A stretch of DNA of 64,000 bases from Allosphingosinicella vermicomposti (GCF_003012815.1 NZ_PXYJ01000001.1:1054001-1118000), one strand, 5' to 3'; shown: positions 44,001 to 52,118, counted from the stretch's first letter. Numbers and translations are program-made. The notes: a model not told the origin generated them from the sequence alone.

Positions 44001-46128
44001 ATATCGCTCCGAGCAAATGTCCGCGACCGCCTTTGCCGCCGATACGCCGACCCGCCACCGCCGCGACGAAATCCAGGGCAACGGCCTCACCGGGCCTTAC
44101 GCGCTTGGCGCCCGCGACATTCTCGCAAATAGCGAGCGTGTGTCGATCGAGGTGCGCGACCGTGAACGTTCAGACCGGATCGTTTCGACCAAGCTCCTGA
44201 CCCGCCACATCGACTACGATATCGACTATCAGGCGGGCATCCTTCGCTTCAAGGAGCCGATCCTCAGCCGCTCGCCAAACCTTGATCCGCAATTCATCGT
44301 CGCCGATTATGAAGTCGACGGCATCGGCGGACGCGAAATCAATGCGGGCGGCCGCGTCTCGGTCCGCACTGCCGACCAGAAGCTGCAAGTGTCCGCCACT
44401 GCGATCCGCGACGAGGATGGACAGAGCGAATCCATGCTCGGCGGCGCCGACATTCGCTATCGCCCCAATGCCGCCACCGAAATCCGTGCCGAGATCGCCG
44501 TTTCGGACAGCAAGGCAAAGGATGGGGCCACCGGCGATGGCGGCTCCGCCACCGCCTGGCTCGTAGAGGCCGAGCATCATGGCTCGCGCATCGATGTCTT
44601 GGCTTATGCCCGGGAGCAGGAAGGCGGCTTCGGGCTCGGACAACTCAACGCTTCTGAAAATGGCACGCGCAAGATCGGCATCGACGCCCGGGCGCGGATC
44701 ACTGATGCCCTGTCATTGACCGCAAGCGGCTGGCATGAAGATTATCTGGCCAGCGATGCGCGCCGCATCGCTGGCCGCACGCTCCTCGAATATCGCGCGG
44801 GCGATCTTTCAGCCCGGGCCGGCTTGGTCTTCGCAGACGATCGCACGCGTGATGGACGCACCAATCAGTCGCAGCTTCTCCAGTTCGGCGCTACCAAGCG
44901 GCTGTTCGACAATAAGCTGGAATTGGATGCGCAGACCGAACTGCCGATCGGCGGCAAGAATGAGAGCATTGACTTCCCGGCCCAGCACCGCTTCGGCGCC
45001 CGTTACGCGCTGTCGAACGACATCCAGCTGATCGGTGCCTACGAAATCGCCGATGGCGACAAGATCGACGCCCGCACTCTCCGCGCCGGTTTCGACGTGA
45101 AGCCCTGGGCGGGTGGCCGCATCGCAATCACTGGAAACCTTCAGGACATCGCCGAATATGGCCCCCGCAGCTTCGCGGCTTATGGCCTGTCGCAATCCTT
45201 CGTGCTTGACGAACATTGGTCGATCGATTTTTCGATCGACGGCAACAAGACGCTGCGCGGTATCGACCCGGCCGATGTGCTCAACCCCGAACATCCAGTA
45301 ACGAGCGGCGGGTTCATCGGCGGCGGCGCGTTGACCGAAGACTTCATGGCCATCACCGGCGGCGCGACCTATCGCGCCGATGTGTGGAGCGTCACCGGCC
45401 GCGCCGAATATCGTGATGGCGAAAATGACAATCGCTACGGCTTCACCGCCGCTGCGCTTCGCCAGATCGGTGAAGGCCGCGCGGTGGGTGGCGCCCTTTC
45501 CATGTTCAAGGCAAAGGCGGAAGGCGGCACCGAAACCACGACAGCCAACCTGCAATTGTCCTGGGCGCACCGCCCGGCAGACAGCGAAATCGCCTTCCTC
45601 GACAAGCTTGAGCTGCGTTTCGATGAAGTGACGGGCGCACTAGCAGGCATCCCGGGTCCGCTTGGCACCCCGCTCAGCATCATCGGCGATGCGCGTTCGC
45701 GGCGGATCATCAATCACTTGTCGTTAAACTGGTCACCGAACGGTCTGGCAGACGATTGGCTGAGCCGCAGCGAATTCTCGCTCTATTGGAGTTCGCGCTA
45801 TGTCTCCGATCGCTTCGGCGCGGATGATATCGGCGGCTGGAGCAATGTGATCGGCCTCGATGCACGTTACGATATCAGCGACAAGATCGATCTTGGCCTG
45901 TCGGGCAGCGTTCGCGGCGGCATTGGCGGCCGAGCATACAGCTATTCCGCCGGTCCCAATATCGGCATTAGCCCGTTCGAAAACGGCTGGCTGTCTCTGG
46001 GATACAATCTGGTCGGCTTTTATGACCGCGATTTCAGCGACGATCGCTACACCCGGGCTGGCCCCTATGTGACCATTCGCCTGAAGTTTGACCAGGCGAC
46101 TTTGCAAGGTCTCGGCCTTTCCCGGTGA
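41032..46128 (+). CDS. Giant outer-membrane DUF11/Cna-B-like protein with C-terminal beta-barrel
   Basis: 1698 aa. Signal peptide 1-27 (AFAPAYA). Residues 28-75 resemble the N-terminal module of the small proteins of the locus (IVTNIASLEWDVGD, then WSNRVDLTVRIEE). A Cna-B/SdrD-like domain starts near 224 (DPYGIVFDSADGAPIDGVTI). A DUF11 domain spans about 366-493 (VQYRLVVRNPDPTRSTAEIT). A carboxypeptidase-regulatory-like domain lies at about 502-556 (GIPGVRVMLEDGSYSVTDED). A linker and mixed beta domains follow to about 940. From about 947 to the end there are long amphipathic strands (ALFGDYETGIDEPELARYVR and onward) typical of an outer-membrane barrel. It ends TIRLKFDQATLQGLGLSR rather than in a terminal aromatic. 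Probable anchor or exporter for the small proteins; not demonstrated. Confidence 0.75.
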   Translation: MRRPFHLSGFIWITLLALLAAFAPAYADANGGYSRIVTNIASLEWDVGDTLVRQWSNRVDLTVRIEEPQNNLKTYRLARGDGAGSSPVSLEGASCKGSGGDVPFRFEGLWSDIPGDAAPVVETKQIRPGEPLLLGVERPDANRNFSAADTVTITFEMDGDREEVTLIETGANTGFFMGAIATRATPPAAVHGDCRMSLHPGSVAPATAATSAGQAPFADAQLNVLIDPYGIVFDSADGAPIDGVTITIFDAVTGQVADVFGDDGVSRYPSVVVSGQRVVDEGGQIYEFPEGEYRFPLMRPGTYRLVFEPPAPYSGPSARTAADMASLLRPDGHPFEIVAGSYGGDILLDDPAPVRVDIPLDRPGGQMQLTKIASSGVAGAGDLVQYRLVVRNPDPTRSTAEITVTDLIPPEMRLRSDTIRLNGEEIGADVAASGRTLILKVPPVAANASATITYALEVRPDAKAGDSVNRASAVDALGNTSNAADATVRITRDTIADKMTIIGRVIDGDCSIDPEKAAGIPGVRVMLEDGSYSVTDEDGRYHFEGVTPGLHVVQMDDLTLPSSHAAVDCAQNSRSAGRAFSRFVEGQGGSLKRVDFHAAKSNTPRAEAAEAAPARPAAMTDAAAAGAERDWLTGRTPGIEWIFPEADHNPRAPVVRVAIKHATGQTVTLFNDGKPVDKVAFDGTQKSGDGTVAVSLWRGIPIQTKAIATKLTAEVRDANGTLVETLKRDVHFAASPMSAQLLRDKSVLVADGVTRPVIALRLTDRQGRPVHHGLVGDFEVPAPYYPAIEADAQQARQLAGLERGQPVWRVIGDEGIAYIELEPTTASGSLSLRFNFRDGDTEREQRVEAWLSPGERPWTVVGLAAGTVGFNKLKDRMEDLGDGKDNDVLTDGRLALYAKGKISGKWLMTLAYDTDKKEDEGRLGGIIDPTAYYTVYADRSERRYDAASVRRLYLKLERPQFYALFGDYETGIDEPELARYVRSLNGVKAEYRSEQMSATAFAADTPTRHRRDEIQGNGLTGPYALGARDILANSERVSIEVRDRERSDRIVSTKLLTRHIDYDIDYQAGILRFKEPILSRSPNLDPQFIVADYEVDGIGGREINAGGRVSVRTADQKLQVSATAIRDEDGQSESMLGGADIRYRPNAATEIRAEIAVSDSKAKDGATGDGGSATAWLVEAEHHGSRIDVLAYAREQEGGFGLGQLNASENGTRKIGIDARARITDALSLTASGWHEDYLASDARRIAGRTLLEYRAGDLSARAGLVFADDRTRDGRTNQSQLLQFGATKRLFDNKLELDAQTELPIGGKNESIDFPAQHRFGARYALSNDIQLIGAYEIADGDKIDARTLRAGFDVKPWAGGRIAITGNLQDIAEYGPRSFAAYGLSQSFVLDEHWSIDFSIDGNKTLRGIDPADVLNPEHPVTSGGFIGGGALTEDFMAITGGATYRADVWSVTGRAEYRDGENDNRYGFTAAALRQIGEGRAVGGALSMFKAKAEGGTETTTANLQLSWAHRPADSEIAFLDKLELRFDEVTGALAGIPGPLGTPLSIIGDARSRRIINHLSLNWSPNGLADDWLSRSEFSLYWSSRYVSDRFGADDIGGWSNVIGLDARYDISDKIDLGLSGSVRGGIGGRAYSYSAGPNIGISPFENGWLSLGYNLVGFYDRDFSDDRYTRAGPYVTIRLKFDQATLQGLGLSR

Positions 46129-46207
46129 TCGCCGCCTTCCCCCTATTTATTTCCCGCCGTCGCGTTATGATGAACGCCAAAGTCTTTTGGGGGGATAAAA
46201 GTAGCCG

Positions 46208-48598
46208 ATGATCCGGCGCTTCCTGGCAGCCTGCATAGCCTTTGCGCTCGGAGCTCAACCGGTGGCGGCGAATTGGTGCGCCATTCCTGCTCGTGACGGC
46301 AGTGTGTCCCTCAGCGGCGTCGTCAATACCTATTTTGCGGGAGAAGCATCTGTTTCCGCAGGCGCGACGAGCATCCCGCTCAGTTATGCGCGCGGTGCGC
46401 CACAGGATATTCGCGAGGGCGATCTCCTTCTGGTCATCCAGATGCAGGACGCCGAATTCTCGTCGGCCAATGACGACCGCTATGGCAGTGGCACATCGGG
46501 CGGCTATGGCAACGGATACACGGCGATCAATCAGGCTGGCCGCTACGAATTCGTGCGGGCCGCGAGTGACGTGGGCTTGTTCGGCGGCACCGTGACGATC
46601 GTGGGAGCGACGGGCGGCGGGCTTCTCAACAGCTATGTCAACGCCCCATATAGCGACGCGAGCTATCGCCAAAGCTTTCAGGTCGTTCGCGTACCGCAAT
46701 ATGACACGGCGCAGGTTTCGGGCACCGTGACCGCCGCTCCTTGGGATGGCGGTGCGGGCGGCATCGTTGCGATCGATGTGGCCAGAAGGCTTACATTCTC
46801 CGGCGGAAGAATTAGTGTTGCAGGTCTTGGCTTTCGTGGCGGAGCCGGCCGCAACCTTGGCGGCGGCGGAGACGGATCAAAAACAGATTTCGCCAGAACG
46901 TTCTGGGCCGGCATGCACGGCCAGAAAGGCGAAGGTATAGCCGGAGCGCCTTGGTTCCTGCGTCAAGGAAATGACGTCGTCGAAAATCGCGCGGAAGGCT
47001 ATCCCGGCGGCGGATCGGGCCGGGGCGCGCCGGGCAATGCGGGCGGCGGCGGCACGGACGGCTTTCCCTATTTCAACTTTGAAAATAGCGGCGGCGGCGG
47101 TGGCGGGAATGGCGGCGAAGGCGGCCAGGGCGGGCACGCCTGGTGCAGCGTGGTCGAAAGCGGGTGCAATAACGATCAGGATAATCCTTCCCAATCCGGC
47201 GGCCATCCGGGCGCGCGCGTGGCCGAAGCAGGAGCGGACAGAATCGTCATGGGTGGTGGTGGCGGCGCAGGCTCCAATAATGATTCGACGGGCGATCTTC
47301 CCGGCGGGCTGTCGTCCAGCGGCGCGGCAGGCGGCGGCCTCATCCTCATCCGGGCAGGCGAGATTGCGGGCAGCGGCACGATCGATGCCGATGGCGCGCG
47401 AGCGGACAGTTCGGCGCTAAACGACGCGAGCGGCGGCGGCGGAGCGGGCGGAACGGTGGTCATCTCAGCTGTCCGCCAGATAGACGGCGCCACGCTTTCC
47501 GTATCTGCAAGGGGCGGTGAAGGGGGCAGCAATACGGGCGGCGGAACGGCCCATGGTCCGGGCGGCGGCGGCGGTGGCGGGTTCATTGCGGCATCCATTC
47601 CAATCATCGCCTCTATTTCTGGCGGAAACCCCGGAACCACACAAAATACGCCGCCAAGATTCGGCGCATCTTATGGCGCGACGAGCGGCAGTGCAGGACG
47701 AGCGATCACGATCGACGGCGCCGAAATCCCCGGCACCTCGAGCGGTGGTGAATGTACGCCGACGATCCTCAAAAGCTTCGATCGCGCCGAAACGACGCCG
47801 GGCGTTCCCGTGCGCCTCCGCGTTGAGGTTCGAAACAACAACCCCACGCTCCCGCTCACCAGCGCCGCTTTCACCGACAGCTATCCGGCGGGGCTGACCA
47901 ACGCTCCCTCACCCGCCGCGACCAATAGTTGTGCGACCGGGAATTTAGGCGCTGCGCCTGGGGGGAACAGCCTGTCCGTGTCCGATGCGTCCATCCCTGC
48001 GGGCGGGAGTTGCACCTATTCCGCCGCCGTTGCCTCGCCCGCTGCGGGAGAAAAGAAAAATGAGATTGAAGCCGGCGCGCTGACGGCGAGCTATGGGCTG
48101 CCGAACGGTGTATCCAATCTCGATCCGGCCGTTGCGGTCTTGCGAATCTTCCCGCCGATGACGATTGTGAAGGCGGGACAAGTGGAGCGCGACCCGCTCC
48201 ATGGGGAGAGCAATCCGACGGCGATTCCAGGTGCGCTCTTTGCCTATCGGATCACGCTCGCGAATTTTGGCGGCACAGTGAACCCGGATAGTGTGATCGT
48301 ATACGACGCGACGCCGCCTGGCTTGAGTTTGTTCCTCGGTGCGCTGCCGGGGGGAGATACGCCGATCCGTTTGCTCGACGGCACGACGCCGTCCGCACTT
48401 TCCCTCAACTATGGCGGGCCGTCCGATACGGGCGACGACGTATCCTTCTCGAACGACAGTGGCGCGACATGGACCTATTCACCGGTGCCGGATGCGAATG
48501 GTGTGGACCCCGCCGTCACCAATATCCGTTTCAGCCTGAAAGGCACGATGGCGCCGGGCAGCACCGCCACCATCTATTTCGGATATATCCTGCAATAG
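46208..48598 (+). CDS. Glycine-rich secreted surface protein with C-terminal DUF11 domains
   Basis: 796 aa. Signal peptide 1-21 (ending QPVAA). A beta-rich N-terminal domain comes first (WCAIPARDGSVSLSGVVNTY). Then a low-complexity, very Gly-rich region (about 205-450, for example FENSGGGGGGNGGEGGQGGH). A first DUF11-like domain starts near 517 (TILKSFDRAETTPGVPVRLR) and a second near 651 (MTIVKAGQVERDPLHGESNP), ending ATIYFGYILQ. The last part resembles the small single-domain protein of the locus. It looks like a surface fibre or adhesin. A GGGGGGAT ribosome site precedes the ATG. It converges with tRNA-Leu 6 bases after the stop. Confidence 0.75.
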   Translation: MIRRFLAACIAFALGAQPVAANWCAIPARDGSVSLSGVVNTYFAGEASVSAGATSIPLSYARGAPQDIREGDLLLVIQMQDAEFSSANDDRYGSGTSGGYGNGYTAINQAGRYEFVRAASDVGLFGGTVTIVGATGGGLLNSYVNAPYSDASYRQSFQVVRVPQYDTAQVSGTVTAAPWDGGAGGIVAIDVARRLTFSGGRISVAGLGFRGGAGRNLGGGGDGSKTDFARTFWAGMHGQKGEGIAGAPWFLRQGNDVVENRAEGYPGGGSGRGAPGNAGGGGTDGFPYFNFENSGGGGGGNGGEGGQGGHAWCSVVESGCNNDQDNPSQSGGHPGARVAEAGADRIVMGGGGGAGSNNDSTGDLPGGLSSSGAAGGGLILIRAGEIAGSGTIDADGARADSSALNDASGGGGAGGTVVISAVRQIDGATLSVSARGGEGGSNTGGGTAHGPGGGGGGGFIAASIPIIASISGGNPGTTQNTPPRFGASYGATSGSAGRAITIDGAEIPGTSSGGECTPTILKSFDRAETTPGVPVRLRVEVRNNNPTLPLTSAAFTDSYPAGLTNAPSPAATNSCATGNLGAAPGGNSLSVSDASIPAGGSCTYSAAVASPAAGEKKNEIEAGALTASYGLPNGVSNLDPAVAVLRIFPPMTIVKAGQVERDPLHGESNPTAIPGALFAYRITLANFGGTVNPDSVIVYDATPPGLSLFLGALPGGDTPIRLLDGTTPSALSLNYGGPSDTGDDVSFSNDSGATWTYSPVPDANGVDPAVTNIRFSLKGTMAPGSTATIYFGYILQ

Positions 48599-48604
48599 GG
48601 AAAG

Positions 48605-48689
48605 TGGTGCCCCTGGCCCGAGTCGAACGGGCACTCCTTGCGGAACTCGATTTTGAGTCGAGCGCGTCTACCAATTCCGCCACAGGGGC
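48605..48689 (-). tRNA. tRNA-Leu (anticodon CAA)
   Basis: An 85-base class II tRNA on the minus strand. The acceptor GCCCCTG pairs with CAGGGGC and the anticodon loop is CTCAAAA (CAA). A long variable arm (GTTCCGCAAGGAGT region), the T-arm CCCGTTCGACTCGGG and encoded CCA are present. Confidence 0.97.
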
Positions 48690-48837
48690 AACGCAGCGCC
48701 GTGCCTAGCCGCGAAGTTGCGCCGCCGCAAGCGGGGAACGACGTGCGCTGTTCCGTTACCTTCCGGAAACGATCGGAGATGCGTGGATGGACAGGGCCGC
48801 ACCGGAACCGCGCAAGGGGATGCCCGGGGTCTAATTG

Positions 48838-49478
48838 GATGAAACGGAGGTCAAAGCCCGCTTCCAATCACAATATGTCGACCCAGCTTTTGACGGCATT
48901 CAAACGGCACTCGATGCGGTGACCGAAGCCGTTTGGCAGGGCTATTCCAATCACCGCAAGGCGCCGCATGCGGAAAAGTCGGTGCTGGCCGTGCCGATCC
49001 CGATTACGATCTCGCCTGGATTGGATCGCAGCGGAAGCGGCGATCGCGCGGGCTCAACATGAATATGAGGATCCAGCTGAGCCACTGGCAATCCCGACCC
49101 CAGTTCGACCCACGGCAAGGACGCGAAAAAGGCGAAGGTGCTCGAATTGGCGGGTTGGCCTTATCCGCGCCATCGAAAGGGTCGGCTGTTCTCGGTCGTC
49201 GTGTATGGCGATGTCGAAGGTGCTGAAAATGTGCGCAGAAGCTTGGTCGACTGGCTGCGCTTCATGCACCTTGTTCCCGCAGGCGTTCCGGCCGAACGCG
49301 ATCGCTATATCGGCTATTGGGAGCCCTATGCGACGCGCCATGAGGCGCTGGACAAAGACAAGGCGATCAGGAGGAGGTGCGCAATGCCGCGCGGACCTTG
49401 CTCGAAGCAGTGCAGGCGCGCCGGTCGGGGCACATAGTCAGCGCTGGCAACGACCTCGATTCGCCGCGGGAGAAATAG
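48838..49478 (+). pseudogene. Decayed flavodoxin-family NAD(P)H-dependent oxidoreductase
   Basis: Pieces of one protein family appear in order but in different frames. They are ETEVKARFQSQYVDPAFDG, then ADPDYDLAW, then DWIAAEAAIARAQHEYEDP, then HGKDAKKAKVLELAGWPYPR with GRLFSVVVYGDVEGAENVRR, and last EEVRNAARTLLEAVQARRSG ending SPREK at TAG 49476-49478. At least three frameshifts separate them. The whole flavin-binding core between EDP and HGKD is missing. No usable start is visible. The remains lie between tRNA-Leu and the convergent comM gene. The stretch from 48690 to 48837 holds nothing I can identify. Confidence 0.7.
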
Positions 49479-50987
49479 TCAGTTTCGCGGCGCCTGCCGC
49501 CGGTAGCTCAATGCTTCGGCGACGTGGATGCGGCTGACGGTCTCGCTACTCGCAAGATCGGCGATGGTCCGCGCGACGCGCAGCACCCTGTGGTAACCGC
49601 GTGCGCTGAGCCGCATCGCTTCGGCGGCCTGTGCCAAAAGTTTGCGACCGGCGTCATCAGGGGTGGCGATAGCGTCGAGCAATTCCCCATCGGCCTCGGC
49701 ATTGGTGCGGATGCCTTGCCCTTCGAAGCGCACCGTCTGGATATTGCGGGCTGCGCGGACGCGGGCAGCGACTTCGGTCGATCCCTCGGCAGGGGGTGGG
49801 AGGACGAGATCGGCGGCGGTTACCGCCTGAACTTCGACATGCAGGTCGATGCGGTCGAGAAGCGGGCCGGACACCTTCGCCTGATAGTCGAGCGCGCATT
49901 TGGGCGCGCGGGAACATGCCAAGGCGGGATCGCCAAGATGGCCGCACCGGCATGGGTTCATGGCGGCGACGAGCTGAACCCGTGCCGGGAAGGTAACGTG
50001 GGCATTGGCCCGTGCAACGCTGACCGTTCCGGTTTCCAATGGCTGACGAAGGGAATCGAGCACTGCACGTTGAAATTCGGGCAATTCGTCGAGAAATAGT
50101 ACCCCAAGGTGCGCGAGGCTGACCTCTCCGGGCTTCACCTTCAACCCGCCGCCAACCAAGGCCGCCATCGAGGCTGAATGATGCGGGGCGCGGAAGGGCC
50201 GCTCGCGCATCAGTCGCCCGTCAAGCAGCGATCCGGCGACGCTCGCCACCATCGACACTTCCAGCGCCTCCGACGGCGTCAGTTCGGGCAGGATGCCCGG
50301 CAGGCAGGCCGCCATGAGCGATTTGCCTGCCCCCGGCGGGCCGCTCATCAGGAGATTATGGCCGCCTGCCGCCGCGATTTCCAGCGCGCGCTTGGCGGTT
50401 TCCTGGCCCTTCACCTGAGCAAGGTCGGGCCCCTTGCCCATCGGCTCCATCTCGCCCGCTTGCGGCGGAGAGAGGATGGCATTGCCCTTGAAGTGATTGA
50501 TGAGGGACAGGAGATCTGGCGGCGCGATGACTTCGATATCGCCAGCCCATGCTGCCTCCGGTCCCTGCTGTGCCGGACAAATAAGACCAAGACCGCGCGA
50601 CGAGGCGTGGATGGCCGCAAGGAGGACGCCCGGCGATGGCGTCAGCCGTCCATCCAGACCGAGCTCGCCCACGACGGCATAGCCCGCGATCGTTTCCGCA
50701 TCGACCGCGCCCATTGCGGCGAGAAGCCCGAGCGCGATGGGAAGATCGTAATGCGATCCTTCCTTCGGAAGGTCGGCGGGCGACAGGTTCACCGTGATGC
50801 GCTTGGGCGGCAGGGCAAGGCCGATCGCGGCAAGGGTTGCGCGTACGCGTTCCCGGCTTTCAGCCACCGCTTTATCGGGAAGGCCGACGACCACGAATGC
50901 GGGAAGCCCGGCCGCAACCTGCACCTGCACCTCGACAGCCCGCGCCTCAAGCCCCAAAAACGCCACCGTGGCGACATGCGCGACCAT
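49479..50987 (-). CDS. comM: YifB/ComM family Mg chelatase-like AAA ATPase
   Basis: 502 aa, standard length. ComM proteins are hexameric helicases that promote branch migration during natural transformation. An N-terminal LonC-like domain (GLPDKAVAESRERVRATLAA, about 38-57) is followed by the Mg-chelatase AAA domain. Walker A is SGPPGAGKSLMAACLPGIL, Walker B is LGVLFLDELPEFQRAVLDSL. There is a zinc-like Cys cluster (CRCGHLGDPALACSRAPKC) and a C-terminal helical domain ending SYRRQAPRN. The start at 50987 (MVAHVATVAF) follows GGGAGG; upstream in-frame codons are not needed. Confidence 0.93.
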   Translation of the reverse strand: MVAHVATVAFLGLEARAVEVQVQVAAGLPAFVVVGLPDKAVAESRERVRATLAAIGLALPPKRITVNLSPADLPKEGSHYDLPIALGLLAAMGAVDAETIAGYAVVGELGLDGRLTPSPGVLLAAIHASSRGLGLICPAQQGPEAAWAGDIEVIAPPDLLSLINHFKGNAILSPPQAGEMEPMGKGPDLAQVKGQETAKRALEIAAAGGHNLLMSGPPGAGKSLMAACLPGILPELTPSEALEVSMVASVAGSLLDGRLMRERPFRAPHHSASMAALVGGGLKVKPGEVSLAHLGVLFLDELPEFQRAVLDSLRQPLETGTVSVARANAHVTFPARVQLVAAMNPCRCGHLGDPALACSRAPKCALDYQAKVSGPLLDRIDLHVEVQAVTAADLVLPPPAEGSTEVAARVRAARNIQTVRFEGQGIRTNAEADGELLDAIATPDDAGRKLLAQAAEAMRLSARGYHRVLRVARTIADLASSETVSRIHVAEALSYRRQAPRN

Positions 50988-51118
50988 CAACCCTCCCCCA
51001 TTTTGGCGCCATTTTGGATGGAGGCGCCAAAGGTGTCGAGTTCTATTTTTGTACTTCACGCCCCCGGACATTCGGGTGGTGACTTGCAAGCCCGCCAGAG
51101 CCTTCCCAAATCGCCGTC

Positions 51119-51436
51119 ATGACATTGCGCGAAAGATGGCGGGCTTTGGGACAGGTTCCTGCGATACGCACCGGCCTGTTCATCCTTGGCATCATCCTGA
51201 TGATCGCGGCGCCGGTAGTCGGGATATTACCGGGCCCGGGCGGTATCATCGTCTTCGCCGCCGGGCTCGCGCTGACGCTTAAATATAGCGAATGGGCCAA
51301 GCGTAGATATGTGCAGTTTAAACGCGCGCATCCGAACAAGGGCCGCTGGACGGATTGGGGGCTGCGCCGCTCAAGCGCACGGCGTCGGGAGGCGCTTCGC
51401 AAGAATCCTCACTCTGCCCCTACTCTAGACGATTGA
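51119..51436 (+). CDS. Small membrane protein of unknown function
   Basis: 105 aa. Two close hydrophobic segments (TGLFILGIILMIAAPVVGIL and GGIIVFAAGLALTL) are joined by the turn PGPGG. A very basic C-terminal tail follows (AKRRYVQFKRAHPNKGRWTD and beyond). The two-helix PGPG layout recalls the PGPGW-type membrane family, but I cannot assign it firmly. It is the first plus-strand gene before rpmH and is divergent from comM (131-base gap). Confidence 0.6.
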   Translation: MTLRERWRALGQVPAIRTGLFILGIILMIAAPVVGILPGPGGIIVFAAGLALTLKYSEWAKRRYVQFKRAHPNKGRWTDWGLRRSSARRREALRKNPHSAPTLDD

Positions 51437-51461
51437 CTTGAACCGAGCCTTTCCCTATCGG
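51433..51461 (+). promoter_or_regulatory. rpmH: Candidate rpmH promoter
   Basis: TTGACT at 51433-51438 with TATCGG 17 bases later (51456-51461), 59 bases before the rpmH ATG. Plausible sigma70-type elements by inspection only. The -35 overlaps the stop of the preceding gene. Confidence 0.3.
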
Positions 51462-51472
51462 ACCCCCAACGA

Positions 51473-51494
51473 GGCCGCCCTGCGCGGCCCTTTT
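51473..51494 (+). terminator. Hairpin with short T-run before rpmH
   Basis: GGCCGC and GCGGCC form a 6-bp stem with a 5-base loop, followed by CTTTT. It could terminate the upstream gene or, if the promoter at 51433 is real, act as a leader attenuator for rpmH. Confidence 0.5.
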
Positions 51495-51519
51495 CATTAG
51501 ATTTATTTGAGGATGAGCG

Positions 51520-51654
51520 ATGAAGCGCACCTTCCAGCCGAGCAATCTGGTCCGCAAGCGGCGTCACGGCTTCCGCGCCCGCAAGGCGACTGTCGGCGGC
51601 CGCAAGGTTCTGGCCGCTCGCCGCGCGCGCGGCCGCAAGACGCTGTCGGCCTGA
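51520..51654 (+). CDS. rpmH: 50S ribosomal protein L34
   Basis: 44 aa, the full length of bL34: [20 protein letters not shown] and then a basic tail ending RGRKTLSA. It is a structural protein of the large ribosomal subunit. GAGG lies 7 bases upstream of the ATG. It opens the conserved rpmH-rnpA-yidD-yidC-engB cluster. Its TGA (51652-51654) overlaps a CTG that may start rnpA. Confidence 0.97.
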   Translation: MKRTFQPSNLVRKRRHGFRARKATVGGRKVLAARRARGRKTLSA

Positions 51655-52118
51655 GCCAACCTAAGCTGACGACGCTTTCGCGTCGTTCCGATTTCCTTGC
51701 CGCCAATCGGGGCCTTCGCGCCCCGATGCCCGGCTTCGTCTTGCTCGTCCGGCCGAGGGAAGATGGCGGCTCCGCCATGCGCCTTGGCATTACCGTCACG
51801 AAGAAGATCGGCAACGCCGTTATCCGCAACCGGATGAAGCGGCGCTTTCGCGCGCTTGCGCGGGATGTACTGCCGGAACAGGGATTCGCGGGCGCGGACC
51901 ATGTGCTGATCGGGCGCGCGGGGGGAATCGAGCGTGATTTCTCCGCGCTTCGATCCGAACTTCTCAAAGCTCTAAAAAAAATCAAAACCGCTAATCCTGA
52001 GCCTGTCGAAGGACGGAACCAGCTGGAACGGGGTAGGCCTGCGGCCGCCTGCGGCTCGACAGGCTCAGCCCTAGCGGGGGTTAGGGTTGATACAGAGATT
52101 GGTGCGAAGAGAGCATGA
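51651..52118 (+). CDS. rnpA: Ribonuclease P protein component, repeat-extended, probable CTG start
   Basis: About 155 aa. Protein subunit of RNase P (5' maturation of tRNAs). The core is clear: [20 protein letters not shown] (about 7-26), then [20 protein letters not shown] (RNR motif) and [10 protein letters not shown]. After ALKKIKTA the chain runs into a translated family A repeat ([20 protein letters not shown] and onward) and ends [10 protein letters not shown], overlapping the yidD ATG (ATGA). The family is normally about 120 aa. No ATG/GTG/TTG lies before the core except codons inside or before rpmH. CTG 51651-51653 (CTGA overlap with the rpmH stop) or CTG 51666 are the best candidates. 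Confidence 0.85.
   Translation: MSQPKLTTLSRRSDFLAANRGLRAPMPGFVLLVRPREDGGSAMRLGITVTKKIGNAVIRNRMKRRFRALARDVLPEQGFAGADHVLIGRAGGIERDFSALRSELLKALKKIKTANPEPVEGRNQLERGRPAAACGSTGSALAGVRVDTEIGAKRA
51989..52078. repeat. Family A palindromic repeat inside the rnpA 3' end
   Basis: Arms CGCTAATCCTGAGCCTGTCG and CGACAGGCTCAGCCCTAGCG; the centre carries an extra GGCCTGCGGCCGCCTGCGG stretch. Translated in frame as the C-terminal part of RnpA. Confidence 0.85.

Noticed and set aside
51507-51660. rnpA start upstream of and overlapping the whole rpmH gene (Thermus-like)
   Set aside because: The ATG at 51513 directly abuts the GAGG used by rpmH, and the extra N-terminal residues have no similarity to RnpA. The CTG options give a normal N-terminus.
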